Shown: in pieces, positions 1 through 9,486 of the stretch
How positions within the stretch are numbered: the first letter of the stretch is position 1
Layout of the letters: each line of letters begins with the position of its first letter
Assembly (NCBI GenBank): GCA_946482075.1
Contig: CAMLQG010000003.1
Span: 8,588 to 72,587 of the forward strand
Source: an uncultured Erythrobacteraceae bacterium
GTDB taxonomy: Bacteria > Pseudomonadota > Alphaproteobacteria > Sphingomonadales > Sphingomonadaceae
DNA length: 64,000 nucleotides
Direction of reading: 5' to 3'
Translations under genes and position numbers: made by a program
The notes under the pieces: model-generated
The model's input: the letters and a program-made list of their open reading frames with translations, nothing else
Databases searched by the model: none
Told to the model about the DNA's origin: nothing

Positions 1-69
1 GCCATCCCTGCCAGATAGGGAAAGCCGGCGCGGCATGCCACTCCCTTGGTTTGACTTGATTTGATCGAT

Positions 70-159
70 CGTCATCGCGAGGACCGAAGGTCCGCAGCGA
101 TCGAGAACCAGATTGCGCCGCTCTGGATTGCCGAGCGGCCGGTGGCCGTCCGCAATGAC
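70..159. repeat. Dispersed palindromic (REP-like) element, CATTGCGAGGA family
   Basis: The left arm begins CGTCATCGCGAGGACCGAAG and the right arm ends GTCCGCAATGAC, so the element can fold into an imperfect long hairpin. It resembles the element at 25916-25999, which has the same CGTCAT(T/C)GCGAGGA start and GCAATGACG end. It lies upstream of infA. Nothing else recognisable was found in bases 1-252; a 61-codon open frame here runs through the repeat and looks spurious. Confidence 0.6.
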
Positions 160-252
160 AAGGATTCGGCGATGGCTTTCCTTTTGCCTTTTTCCCGCGC
201 GGGGTTTATGCGCGCGCCGATGAAAACCAACGAAAACGGAAATTAAGCGCCC

Positions 253-498
253 ATGGCCAAAGAAGAACTCCTCGAAATGCGCGGCAAGGTGGTGGAATTG
301 CTGCCGAACGCGATGTTCCGGGTAGAGCTCGAAAACGGTCATGAAATCCTCGGTCATACTGCCGGAAAAATGCGGAAGAACCGCATCCGCGTGCTGGTGG
401 GCGATGAAGTTCTGGTCGAACTCACCCCCTATGACCTGACGAAGGGCCGCATTACCTATCGCTTCATGCCCGGCCGGGGCGGCCCGGGGCCGCAATAG
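253..498 (+). CDS. infA: Translation initiation factor IF-1
   Basis: IF-1 is the small OB-fold factor that binds the 30S A site with IF-2 and IF-3 during initiation. The 81-residue product starts [19 protein letters not shown] and contains the conserved [18 protein letters not shown] stretch, then a [11 protein letters not shown] segment that covers nearly the whole factor. It is a little longer than the usual 72 residues because of a Gly/Pro-rich tail. It is followed 5 bp later by the maf gene, in a core block running infA-maf-RNase E/G-yacG. Identification is by direct recognition of the family and is very secure. Confidence 0.98.
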   Translation: MAKEELLEMRGKVVELLPNAMFRVELENGHEILGHTAGKMRKNRIRVLVGDEVLVELTPYDLTKGRITYRFMPGRGGPGPQ

Positions 499-503
499 AG
501 CCG

Positions 504-1094
504 ATGGGCGTGAGCGCGCCCTCTCCGATCCCTTCCCTGATCCTGGCATCGGCAAGCCCCAGGCGGCGCGAATTGATCGCCCGGCTGGGGATCGAGCCGC
601 GCATCGCCGCCGCCGATATCGACGAGACGCCGTTGAAAGCGGAACTTCCGCGCGATTACGCCCAGCGCATGGCGCGCGAAAAGGCGCTGGCTGTGGCGGG
701 CAATGCCGCACATGTGCTTGCCGGCGATACGGTGGTCGCGGTAGGGCGCCGTATCCTGCCCAAGGCGGAGGATGAAACGGCCGCGCGCCGGTGCCTCGAA
801 CTCCTTTCCGGCCGCCGCCATCGCGTGCTCTCCGCCATTGCCCTGCGCGCGCCGGACGGCGCATTGCGCGAGCGGCTGAGCGAAACGCAGGTCCGTTTCA
901 AGCAGCTGACGGCGGCCGAAATCGACGCTTACCTCGCCAGCGGGGAATGGGAAGGCAAGGCGGGCGGCTATGCCATCCAGGGCAGCGCCGAAGGGCTGAT
1001 CGCCTGGATCGCCGGCAGCCATTCGGGCGTGGTCGGCCTGCCCCTGTTCGAAACGCGCGCCCTGCTCAAATCAGCGGGCTTCCCCCTTGGCTGA
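504..1094 (+). CDS. maf: Maf-like nucleoside triphosphate pyrophosphatase
   Basis: Maf proteins hydrolyse non-canonical or regulatory nucleoside triphosphates to monophosphates and are linked to septum control and nucleotide-pool cleaning. The 196-residue protein has the signature ASASPRRRELIARLG near the N terminus, an internal DTVV motif, and the C-terminal GGYAIQG and HSGVVGLPLFET segments. Length is normal. The gene overlaps the next one by 8 bp, which suggests translational coupling with the RNase E/G-type gene. Subfamily (dTTP/UTP or m7GTP preference) was not assigned. Confidence 0.94.
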   Translation: MGVSAPSPIPSLILASASPRRRELIARLGIEPRIAAADIDETPLKAELPRDYAQRMAREKALAVAGNAAHVLAGDTVVAVGRRILPKAEDETAARRCLELLSGRRHRVLSAIALRAPDGALRERLSETQVRFKQLTAAEIDAYLASGEWEGKAGGYAIQGSAEGLIAWIAGSHSGVVGLPLFETRALLKSAGFPLG

Positions 1095-2076
1095 GACCGG
1101 CGCCGACGGCTGGTTCCTGGAACAGGGCATCGGCGAGGATCGCGCGGTCAGGCTGGAGAATGGCGAGATCGCGGAAGCGCTGGTCGAATGGCCTGGCCCG
1201 CTGGCCGCAGGGCTGGTCGAGGATGCGAAGCTGATCGCGCGCGACGCCGGAAGCGCGCGCGGCACGGCGCGGTTCGCCAATGGCGAGGAAGCGCTGGTCG
1301 ACAAGCTGCCGCGCGACGCGGCTGAAGGAGCTGCCCTTCGCCTGGTCGTCACCCGCGCTGCGATCGGCGAGGCGGGACGCGCCAAACGTGCGCAGGCGCG
1401 GCCGACCACGGACGCACCCCGCCCCGCCCCGACCCTGGCGGATCGGCTGTATGCCGAGGGGCAGGAGCCGATCGTGAATCGCGGCTTTCCCGAAAAGCAG
1501 TGGTTCGAGTTGCTGGGCGATGCCTTCGCCGGGAGAGCGGCGTTTGCCGGCGGTTCGCTGGTCTTCTCCCCCACGCCCGCCATGACGCTGGTCGATATCG
1601 ACGGCGCGCTGCCACCGCGGCAGCTTGCGCTCGCTGCTGTCCTTCCTATCGCGCATTCCCTGCGCCGCTTCGATCTGGGCGGGTCTATCGGGATCGACTT
1701 TCCCACCCTCGCCGACAAGGCCGATCGGCAAGCGGTGGACGCTGCCCTGCGCGATGCGCTGGGGGGATGGCCGCATGAACGCACCGCGATGAACGGCTTC
1801 GGCTTCGTCCAGATCGTCGCCCGGCTGGAACGCCCGTCGCTGCTCCATCGCATCCTGGCCGATCGCGCCGGCGCCGGCGCACGCCTGCTTCTCCGTCGCG
1901 CCGAATCCCTATGCGAGCCGGGACAGCTTCTGCTCACCGCTCATCCTGCGGTCATCGCCCGGATCGGGACCGGATGGATCGCCGCTCTCGAACGGCGGAC
2001 CGGCCGGACGATTCGCTGCACTGCCGATCCGGCGCTTGCGCTCGAAGCCGGCTTCGCCCAAGCCTTGACTGCATGA
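1087..2076 (+). CDS. Short ribonuclease E/G family protein
   Basis: The protein (329 residues from a TTG codon inside the maf stop region) matches the catalytic half of RNase E/G, which cleaves single-stranded RNA in rRNA maturation and mRNA decay. The VDIDG segment and the downstream GGSIGIDFPT segment keep the two aspartates expected to bind catalytic Mg2+. The N-terminal S1-like part is degenerate. The Zn-link cysteines that help RNase E/G oligomerise are not recognisable, and the protein is far shorter than RNase E or full-length RNase G. The TTG start is inferred from coupling to maf; no better ATG or GTG is close. It overlaps yacG by ATGA. Confidence 0.85.
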   Translation: MAETGADGWFLEQGIGEDRAVRLENGEIAEALVEWPGPLAAGLVEDAKLIARDAGSARGTARFANGEEALVDKLPRDAAEGAALRLVVTRAAIGEAGRAKRAQARPTTDAPRPAPTLADRLYAEGQEPIVNRGFPEKQWFELLGDAFAGRAAFAGGSLVFSPTPAMTLVDIDGALPPRQLALAAVLPIAHSLRRFDLGGSIGIDFPTLADKADRQAVDAALRDALGGWPHERTAMNGFGFVQIVARLERPSLLHRILADRAGAGARLLLRRAESLCEPGQLLLTAHPAVIARIGTGWIAALERRTGRTIRCTADPALALEAGFAQALTA

Positions 2077-2240
2077 GCACCGCAAGACCCTGTCCCATCT
2101 GCCGCAAGCCGCGCAGCGAGAAATACGCGCCCTTCTGCTCCGCGCGCTGCCGCGATCGCGACCTCGCGAAATGGTTCAACGATGGCTATGCCGTTCCCGG
2201 CCGCCCGGCTTCGCCCGATGAAATGGACGGCGAAGACTGA
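2073..2240 (+). CDS. yacG: DNA gyrase inhibitor YacG, zinc-binding
   Basis: YacG is a small zinc protein that binds GyrB and inhibits gyrase. The 55-residue product has the four cysteines of the family (CPIC followed by FCSARC) and then the typical DLAKWFNDGYAVPG stretch. The ATG overlaps the stop of the preceding RNase gene as ATGA. Position and size are normal. The tRNA-Phe gene follows about 100 bp downstream. Confidence 0.93.
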   Translation: MSTARPCPICRKPRSEKYAPFCSARCRDRDLAKWFNDGYAVPGRPASPDEMDGED

Positions 2241-2344
2241 GTTGCTCGGCCAGCCGCATTTCCCCCTTGCCATCGTTCACGCGCCACGCCATAGGCCCCA
2301 CTCCAGCCGCTCGCCGGTCCTTTCCGGACCGTCGCAGAGTGAAT

Positions 2345-2420
2345 GCCCGGGTAGCTCAGTTGGTAGAGCACATGACTGAAAATCATGGTGTCGGCGGTTC
2401 GATTCCGTCCCCGGGCACCA
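2345..2420 (+). tRNA. tRNA-Phe (GAA anticodon)
   Basis: The 76-nt cloverleaf has a perfect 7-bp acceptor stem (GCCCGGG with CCCGGGC), a D-arm starting TAGCTCAGTTGGTAGAGCA, an anticodon loop CTGAAAA giving GAA, a T-loop GTTCGATTC, and an encoded CCA end. It closes the core block. The roughly 170 bp between it and the carboxylesterase gene hold nothing I can identify. Confidence 0.97.
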
Positions 2421-2591
2421 CTTCACTTGTTTGGCCTGTCGGATTTCATTGAGCCCGACCGTCCCGCGCTCGACGGCGCGGAGATGCTGGTTTCAAGGAT
2501 GCAGCGCTTCGAGCGGGCAGACTCCGGATTACATATTGCCTGCCTCAAACCCTGAGATTTTCAATCTCCTGCTCAGGCCAAGCTCAACAGC

Positions 2592-4142
2592 TCAGATGCT
2601 CTTCCCGAATAATTCGCGCGCCCATGCATTCACGTCGCTTTCAACCCTAGGCTCGCGATCAAAGATCATCGTTTCGCGTGCCCCCAAACTATAGCAAGGC
2701 CATAGCGGAAGAGCAGGATGATTGGGATCTCCACTCCATGCAAACGCGATGAGAGCTTCACACATTTGGTCAGCGACACGTTGCGGCTCCGCCATATCCT
2801 TCCCCAGCATTGCTGCCGCGCACGCCACATTGTCAAAGAATAGTGGGACATCCAGCGCATGCGGGGCGCCCCACTTTCCTCCGTCGACCGGCGTCCCCCA
2901 GTCGAGCGACCACAACCAGGCCTTGCCGCCGCGCCCAGCAATCTGTTCGGCAGTTCTGGTGGCGCCTCGTATGAACATGGATTGGCTTGCCAGGATGAAG
3001 TATATTTCCGCGGGCGATGCTCGCGGCATGTTTTGGCGCGCCAGCTTCACCGCCTCGCTCAGATCGGTTTGCGCCAACGCGGGAACGGTATCGTAGATGC
3101 CCCATTCCGCGACAATCGGCCGAAGCGAAGGCGCCACCTGATCCCACTCCAAATCGAAGAGATGGGGCATGAAAGCGCCCAGAAGTCCGGTCGCCTCTGT
3201 CCGGGTCGAACCGACCATGACCGGCACATCCGATACGGATGCTGGTGCATCGGGCCAGAAGGGGTGCCTTGGAAGAACCTCCCCATCGATCACCGGGCGG
3301 GAATAAGCGAAGCGGTTCGCGGCGAAGGCTTCGAAAAATGCGCCGACCAGGGTCGCAGCCGGCAGCGTCAGCAGTTGCGCTGCCTCCTGTGGCTTCAAGG
3401 CGAGATGTTCGAGCAATTCGAGGGGCTGTGCCGCTGCTTCGGCTGCTTCGATGGCGACGCCCCCGCCCCCGCTCTGGATAGAAGCGCGGTGAAACAGTCC
3501 GGCAGCCTCCGGCATGGCGAGCAGCGTATGAACCTTCGCGCCCCCACCGGATTCCCCGAAGATCGTCACATTGCCCGGATCGCCACCGAATTCGGAAATG
3601 TTGTCCCGCACCCATTCGAGCGCCAGAACGAGGTCGAGCATTCCCACATTGCCGCTCTCGGCGAATTCCGGGCCGAGCAGTTCAGGCAAATGCATATGGC
3701 CGAACACGTTCAACCTGTGCGTGACAGTGACCAGCACCACGTCGCCGCGCTTCACCAGCCGCGTACCTTCATAAGGATGAGCGACGCCCGAGCCCATGAT
3801 GAACCCGCCGCCATGCAGCCAGACGAGCACCGGCCGCTTCGCATCGGGGTCCGAGAACGGCGTCCAGACATTCAGGAACAGGCAGTCCTCACTATTGGGA
3901 AGCGGAATCTCCATCCCCTGATAGATCGGGCTATCGAGGACCAGGGGTTGCGGGCACTGGGTGGTGTAGGCCAGCGCGTCCCTCACATTGCTCCACGGCG
4001 CTGCGGGCTGCGCTCTTCGGAAACGGCGCGGCGCGGTGTCCTCGCCGTAGCGCACGCCCAGGAAGCGCTCGACGCCGTCGATGGCTTCGCCGCGAAGCTG
4101 TCCGCCTGGAAGCGAGACGATCACAGTCTCTTTCATTGTCAT
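2592..4142 (-). CDS. Type-B carboxylesterase (alpha/beta hydrolase)
   Basis: This 516-residue protein hydrolyses carboxylic esters through a Ser-His-Glu/Asp triad. The nucleophile motif GESGG lies at about residues 196-200 (Ser198). The oxyanion-hole segment WLHGGGF is near 109-115, and the family's EDCLFLNVW segment is near 85-93. No signal peptide is evident, so it is probably cytoplasmic. The ATG at 4142 is preferred because GGAG stands six bases upstream; a longer in-frame start would overlap the neighbouring gene. It lies 64 bp downstream of a TonB-dependent receptor on the same strand. The pair looks like a capture-and-hydrolyse unit for an ester substrate, which is inference. Confidence 0.92.
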   Translation of the reverse strand: MTMKETVIVSLPGGQLRGEAIDGVERFLGVRYGEDTAPRRFRRAQPAAPWSNVRDALAYTTQCPQPLVLDSPIYQGMEIPLPNSEDCLFLNVWTPFSDPDAKRPVLVWLHGGGFIMGSGVAHPYEGTRLVKRGDVVLVTVTHRLNVFGHMHLPELLGPEFAESGNVGMLDLVLALEWVRDNISEFGGDPGNVTIFGESGGGAKVHTLLAMPEAAGLFHRASIQSGGGGVAIEAAEAAAQPLELLEHLALKPQEAAQLLTLPAATLVGAFFEAFAANRFAYSRPVIDGEVLPRHPFWPDAPASVSDVPVMVGSTRTEATGLLGAFMPHLFDLEWDQVAPSLRPIVAEWGIYDTVPALAQTDLSEAVKLARQNMPRASPAEIYFILASQSMFIRGATRTAEQIAGRGGKAWLWSLDWGTPVDGGKWGAPHALDVPLFFDNVACAAAMLGKDMAEPQRVADQMCEALIAFAWSGDPNHPALPLWPCYSLGARETMIFDREPRVESDVNAWARELFGKSI

Positions 4143-4206
4143 GATAGTCTCCGAACCAGCTATGCCGTGAGTGCAGCAAGTGCCCGATGCTCGCGCGGGA
4201 TCACGC

Positions 4207-6480
4207 TCACTTGAACTTGACGATTGCCCGGACGCCATAGGTTCGCGGCGCACTGTAGAGGCCGTATGTCTCGACCGAGGAGTCGCCGTAGGTGTTGTTC
4301 AGGCGGCGCTTGTTCTGCAGATTTTCGCCGAATGCCTCGATGCTCCAGGAATCGAGGCTGTAACGAACGCGAACGTTGGTCCGATGATAGGAACCCTGGC
4401 TCGTCAGCGGGAAGTTGAAGTAGCTGAATTGCGCACGGCTAGCCTGCCAGTAGTCTTCGGCAGCAAGCGTCAGCATGCCGGGCCCAATCGGAATATCGTA
4501 GCTCGCCATGACCGAGGCGGTCCATTTGGGCGCGCGGGGCAATGAGTTGCCGGACAGATCCTTTGGCTGGCATCCCGGCAAGCTCGGGTCAGGCACCGGG
4601 CAGGTCTGGCTGTTGACCGCTTCATATTCCGTGTAGCGGGCGTCGAGATAGGCGACCGAACCGCTGATGCGCAGGCGCTCCACCGGGATCGCCGCGAATT
4701 CCAGCTCGACCCCATCGACCTTGGCCGCGCCCGCATTGTCGAGGACCGTGAACCCGGCGCTGCCGTTGAACCGGAAGTGGCTGGTGATCAGATCCTTGTA
4801 GTCATAATGGAACGCGGTGAGGTTCAGCTGGAGCCGGTCGTGGAAGAAGCGCGACTTGATGCCCGCTTCGTACGACCAGACATATTCCGGATCATAGGCC
4901 GGCTGGCTCGCACCGATATTGTAACCGCCTGCCTGGTAGCCGCGGGTCGCGCTGGCATAGAGCAGGATGTCGGGAGCAACCTGGTAATCGACGGCGAAGC
5001 GCGGCGTCAGAGCATGCCATTTGTTCCTATATTTGAAGTCGGCGAAAGGCGCGACACAGCCCCGTATTCCGACGAGGGAGCAAATGTCCGGGGGCAGCAG
5101 CAGCTTGAGCGTCGTGAACTCGAAGGCGCGCTTGTGATCCTCGGTATAGCGAAGGCCAGCAGTGAGCTTCAGTTGGTCCGTGACATCGTAGCTGACTTGG
5201 CCATAGGCGGCGTAGGACTTCTGATGCACGGCCCCGGTCACATCCAGAACGGTCGTCGGATTCGCCTGGTAGGGGGAAGTGAGCCGGTCGTCCTGCTGAT
5301 AGTAGAACAGTCCCGCCACCCATTTGAACGGGCTGCCGCTGTCGTTCGAGAGGAACTGAAGTTCCTGGCTGAACTGCTTCCCGCGATCGTTGCGGTTGAT
5401 GAACGCGACATCGTAGGGCGAAGCATCGACGTCGTTCAGTGCCGAGAACCTGTTCCGCCCGTAGCCCGTGATCGACTTCACGTCGATCGGCCCGTGCCAG
5501 GTCACGGTCGCGCTATAGAGCGTTGTCTTCGTCCGGTTTAGCTCCGGAACGTTGTAGCTGACTTCGCGCGTGCTGGTGGGGACGAAATAATCGACCGGAA
5601 TTCCCGAGCCGCCGCCGGCCGGAACATAGGGACGGCCCTGGGCGTCGAAGATACCGGAAAGGTGATGGAACAGCCCGCCACGATTCTTGCTTAGCAAAGT
5701 ATCCGCGACGAACTGGATCTCGAGATTGGAGGTCGGCGTCCACAGCGCGCTGATCCGTCCGCCCTTGTTGGTGAGATCCTCGGCGCCCTTGCCGTTGAAC
5801 AGGTTGGTGCTGAAGCCGTCACGATCTTCATAGAGGCCCGAGGCCCGGATCGCGAAAGTTTCGCCCAGCGGCAGGTTCACCGTGGCAGTCGCTCGGACGT
5901 GATCGAAATTGCCATAGAGAAGATCGATCGAGCCGGAGAGCTCATGAGTCGGCTTTGCCGTGATTATGCTGATGACGCCCGCATTGGCATTGCGGCCGAA
6001 CAGCGTTCCCTGTGGGCCGCGAAGGACTTCGACCCGTTCCAGGTCATAGAATTGCGCGGCCGCGTTGCCTGGTCGTCCCAGCACCACGCCGTCCTTGACG
6101 AACTGGACGCCCTGTTCGCCACCGACCGAAACATTGACGGAACTCACTCCACGAATGCCGACCTGAGGACCTGCCCCGAAACTTTGATTGCCGAACGCAA
6201 GGCCCGGCGTCTGCTGCTGCAACGCCTGGGTATCGAAGAGATTGGATTTCGCCAAAGCGTCATCGTCGAACGCCGTGATCGCGATCGGCGTGCTCTGCAG
6301 GGCTTCCTCTCGACGCTGCGCGGTGACAACGATCTCTCTCAGGCCCTGCGGTTCGGCGGCTTGTCCGGACGGCACTTCCTGCGCGACCGAGGTTTGCGGA
6401 AGCGCCGCCGCGATTCCTGCGCCCAGCGTTATCGAAGCCAAGCGTGATGCCTGTTGGCAAAACTTGTGGTTGCCCACCAT
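4207..6480 (-). CDS. TonB-dependent outer-membrane receptor (first copy)
   Basis: The 757-residue protein has an N-terminal signal region ending near TSVAQE, then a TonB-box-like start REIVVTAQRREEALQS, a plug domain with a VLRGPQGTLFGRNANAG segment, and a long beta-barrel ending in aromatic/charged residues (AIVKFK). The family imports large or scarce substrates across the outer membrane using TonB energy. The start at 6480 is chosen because GGGGAGAG precedes it; an ATG nine codons upstream lacks such a site. It heads an operon with the carboxylesterase and is divergent from a TetR gene across a palindromic operator candidate. Substrate unknown. Confidence 0.93.
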   Translation of the reverse strand: MVGNHKFCQQASRLASITLGAGIAAALPQTSVAQEVPSGQAAEPQGLREIVVTAQRREEALQSTPIAITAFDDDALAKSNLFDTQALQQQTPGLAFGNQSFGAGPQVGIRGVSSVNVSVGGEQGVQFVKDGVVLGRPGNAAAQFYDLERVEVLRGPQGTLFGRNANAGVISIITAKPTHELSGSIDLLYGNFDHVRATATVNLPLGETFAIRASGLYEDRDGFSTNLFNGKGAEDLTNKGGRISALWTPTSNLEIQFVADTLLSKNRGGLFHHLSGIFDAQGRPYVPAGGGSGIPVDYFVPTSTREVSYNVPELNRTKTTLYSATVTWHGPIDVKSITGYGRNRFSALNDVDASPYDVAFINRNDRGKQFSQELQFLSNDSGSPFKWVAGLFYYQQDDRLTSPYQANPTTVLDVTGAVHQKSYAAYGQVSYDVTDQLKLTAGLRYTEDHKRAFEFTTLKLLLPPDICSLVGIRGCVAPFADFKYRNKWHALTPRFAVDYQVAPDILLYASATRGYQAGGYNIGASQPAYDPEYVWSYEAGIKSRFFHDRLQLNLTAFHYDYKDLITSHFRFNGSAGFTVLDNAGAAKVDGVELEFAAIPVERLRISGSVAYLDARYTEYEAVNSQTCPVPDPSLPGCQPKDLSGNSLPRAPKWTASVMASYDIPIGPGMLTLAAEDYWQASRAQFSYFNFPLTSQGSYHRTNVRVRYSLDSWSIEAFGENLQNKRRLNNTYGDSSVETYGLYSAPRTYGVRAIVKFK

Positions 6481-6500
6481 AACTCTCTCCCCGACATTAT

Positions 6501-6527
6501 GTATCATTTGATACCATCAATTGATAC
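6501..6527. promoter_or_regulatory. Tandem palindromic operator candidate
   Basis: GTATCATTTGATAC (6501-6514) is a perfect inverted repeat, six bases each side of TT. The overlapping second unit at 6514-6527 contains the perfect palindrome ATCAATTGAT and ends TGATAC. The two 14-base units differ at three positions and their centres are 13 bp apart. They lie just upstream of the TonB receptor start and about 135 bp from the divergent TetR start, as expected for a TetR-type regulator acting on both genes. Binding is inferred. Confidence 0.6.
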
Positions 6528-6660
6528 TGCTATGGGGTTTGCTGTCAAGTGGGGTTTCGCCCCGGTAGAACCCTGGCGCAAATCGCCATGTTGTAATGCT
6601 CGGCTACCGTGGGTTAGGATCGCGCTGGCGCGCAGGCGGCCGCAGATTGGTTCCGGATAG

Positions 6661-7365
6661 ATGGATGGAAGTGTGACGAAGACGTCGGTCGGGAAAGCGC
6701 GTCAGCGCACGAGCGAAAAGGCGGAAGGCGGTTCAGTTGCCCGCAGGCCCTTCCGTTCGCGGCAGGAACTGCATGATCAGATCATCGAGGCTGCCGGAGA
6801 GCTGTTCGCCAGCCGCGGCTTTGCCGAACCTTCCATCCGCGAAATCGCAGAAGCGGCCGACGTGGCATTGCCCGCTCTATACCGGCTCTTCGTGGATAAG
6901 CGGGACATCTATGTCCATTGCTGCAAGCGTGCCGCTCGGACGCATCAGGCGATCATGGCTACGTTCTTTGACGTCACGGATGCCGATGAGGTCGCACTTT
7001 ACAAAATGTGGCGTTCCGGTCTCGCGCTCAAGCGGGACAAGATCATCGATTTTCGCCTGATGCAGCGCGTGATCAACGATGGCGATTTCGACATTCTGCA
7101 GGAAGAGATCGATGATTTTCGGCAATCCGACCTTTTCCTGAAAATGCTCGGGATCGTCGAGCGCTTGGGCGGGAAGAACCGAGCCAGGCTTCGGATCGTC
7201 ATCATGGAAACCTTCTTCAACCATGTCCCGGCAGCCTTCCAGTCATGGCCGGCCTTCCAACCTCTGGAGGACGATCTCGACATTTTGACGCAGGACATCC
7301 TGGCAATCTTCTTTCCCGCCATCGACTGGTCGCACGTCGCATCCAGCATCGCCGCCAGCGATTGA
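6661..7365 (+). CDS. TetR/AcrR family transcriptional regulator
   Basis: The 234-residue protein has a basic N-terminal extension and then a TetR DNA-binding domain. The recognisable helix-turn-helix reads SIREIAEAADVALPALYRLF at about residues 57-76. The C-terminal all-alpha ligand domain is not assignable to a ligand. It is divergently transcribed from the TonB receptor-esterase operon, and the palindromes at 6501-6527 are the likely operator. The start is the first ATG with a weak upstream GGATAG. By family habit it probably represses the operon until substrate or product binds. Confidence 0.88.
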   Translation: MDGSVTKTSVGKARQRTSEKAEGGSVARRPFRSRQELHDQIIEAAGELFASRGFAEPSIREIAEAADVALPALYRLFVDKRDIYVHCCKRAARTHQAIMATFFDVTDADEVALYKMWRSGLALKRDKIIDFRLMQRVINDGDFDILQEEIDDFRQSDLFLKMLGIVERLGGKNRARLRIVIMETFFNHVPAAFQSWPAFQPLEDDLDILTQDILAIFFPAIDWSHVASSIAASD

Positions 7366-7412
7366 TCGAGCCGGCGGCAGGGAGTTCACCTTCTCACAAG
7401 AGCAGCGCTGAC

Positions 7413-7574
7413 ATGCATGAGCGTTGTCTCGTCGAATATCGCGAAACCGAGTTGCCGCTGTCCGACAGCGCCATGCTGTTGGGGCATGCGGATCAAGCAA
7501 CTTTTGCCCGTGCCTTTACATGCCGAAATGGACTTCCGCCCGAGGTTTCGAAAAACTCTGCGGAAAGATTCTGA
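7413..7574 (+). pseudogene. Remnant of an AraC-family regulator C terminus
   Basis: The 53-residue frame contains YRETELPLSDSAMLLGHADQ followed by ATFARAF, which matches the second helix-turn-helix at the C terminus of AraC/XylS regulators. The expected upstream AraC sequence is missing: the frame before it does not resemble the first helix-turn-helix or a ligand domain. The tail after GLPPEVSKNS also diverges. I read it as a decayed fragment left by a deletion or rearrangement near the TetR gene, although the short frame could still be translated. Confidence 0.6.
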
Positions 7575-7638
7575 TTGCTGAGGTCCGTCCGATCGCGTGC
7601 GGCCCTCTTCATGGGAGCTCTCTGCATGCTCCTTCAGG

Positions 7639-8418
7639 CTACAACGTTCCCGGATATTGTCCGCCATCGAGCAGGATGTTCTGCCCGGTTATGAAGCCGG
7701 CATGCATACTGGCCAGGAAGGCGCAAGCCGCGCCGAATTCCTCGGGCCGGCCCACTCTGCCCGTCGGGTTGGATTGCGCCATCTCCGCCATCACCTGGCC
7801 GACATCCACGCCCCGCTGATCCGCCGCCAGCTTCGCCATCCCCTTCATCCGATCCGTCTCGAACGGCCCAGGCAGCAGATTGTTGATCGTCACGCCATCG
7901 CTTGCCACCTGCCGGGCAAGACCGGCCATGAAGCCGGTCAGGCCGGATCGCGCGCCGTTCGAAAGGCCCAGCACTGCGATCGGCGCTTTGACGGCGGAAG
8001 ACGTGATGTTGACGATCCGGCCCCACTTCCGCGCACGCATGCCGCCCATCACCGAACGGATCAGCTGGATGGGCGCGACCATGTTGGCGTTGAGAGCACG
8101 CTCCCAGTCGCTTTCGTCCCATTGTTCGAAGCTGCCCGGCGGCGGACCGCCGGCATTGGTCACCACGATATCGGGTTCCGACATGATCGCGAGCAGTGCC
8201 TCGCGACCATCAGCCGTGGTGACATCGGCGGCAACCGCCTTCACTTCCCGCCCGGTCTCATCGGAGATCCTGCGCCGCGCCTCGGCCAGCGCTTCGGCGG
8301 AGCGGCCGTTCAGAAGCACGTCCACTCCGGCTGCCGCCAGCGCCTGAGCACAGCCGAAACCGAGCCCTTTCGATGATCCGCAGACGATCGCCTTCCGTCC
8401 CGCAATGCCCAGATCCAC
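7639..8418 (-). CDS. SDR-fold protein lacking the Tyr-Lys catalytic pair
   Basis: The 259-residue protein has an SDR Rossmann fold: SSKGLG in the cofactor loop, NAG at about 88-90, and NITSS with the catalytic-serine position near 140. The YxxxK motif is replaced by SNGAR (Ser153 and Arg157). This matches a known group of FabG-like SDRs that lack standard active-site residues, so oxidoreductase activity cannot be assumed. The GTG at 8418 is chosen because GGGAG lies eight bases upstream. It is 16 bp downstream of the DUF808 gene and probably co-transcribed with it. Confidence 0.85.
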   Translation of the reverse strand: MDLGIAGRKAIVCGSSKGLGFGCAQALAAAGVDVLLNGRSAEALAEARRRISDETGREVKAVAADVTTADGREALLAIMSEPDIVVTNAGGPPPGSFEQWDESDWERALNANMVAPIQLIRSVMGGMRARKWGRIVNITSSAVKAPIAVLGLSNGARSGLTGFMAGLARQVASDGVTINNLLPGPFETDRMKGMAKLAADQRGVDVGQVMAEMAQSNPTGRVGRPEEFGAACAFLASMHAGFITGQNILLDGGQYPGTL

Positions 8419-8434
8419 GCCGAAATCTCCCTCT

Positions 8435-9367
<933 letters not shown>

Positions 9368-9486
9368 CGAATTCTCCCTTGCAATGCATCACCTTGCGGA
9401 ACTCCATACCATCTGACCAGTTAGGTTCCACATGCACAGCCCACTTCGGGACATTCCGTTCCGCTGGGCCTGATCCGGAGGTTCGT

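Noticed and set aside
61..246. A 61-codon frame before infA.
   Set aside because: It runs through a palindromic repeat and has no recognisable features.
2345..2420. tRNA-Phe as the attachment site of an integrated element.
   Set aside because: No integrase gene and no second copy of the tRNA 3' end was found in the window.
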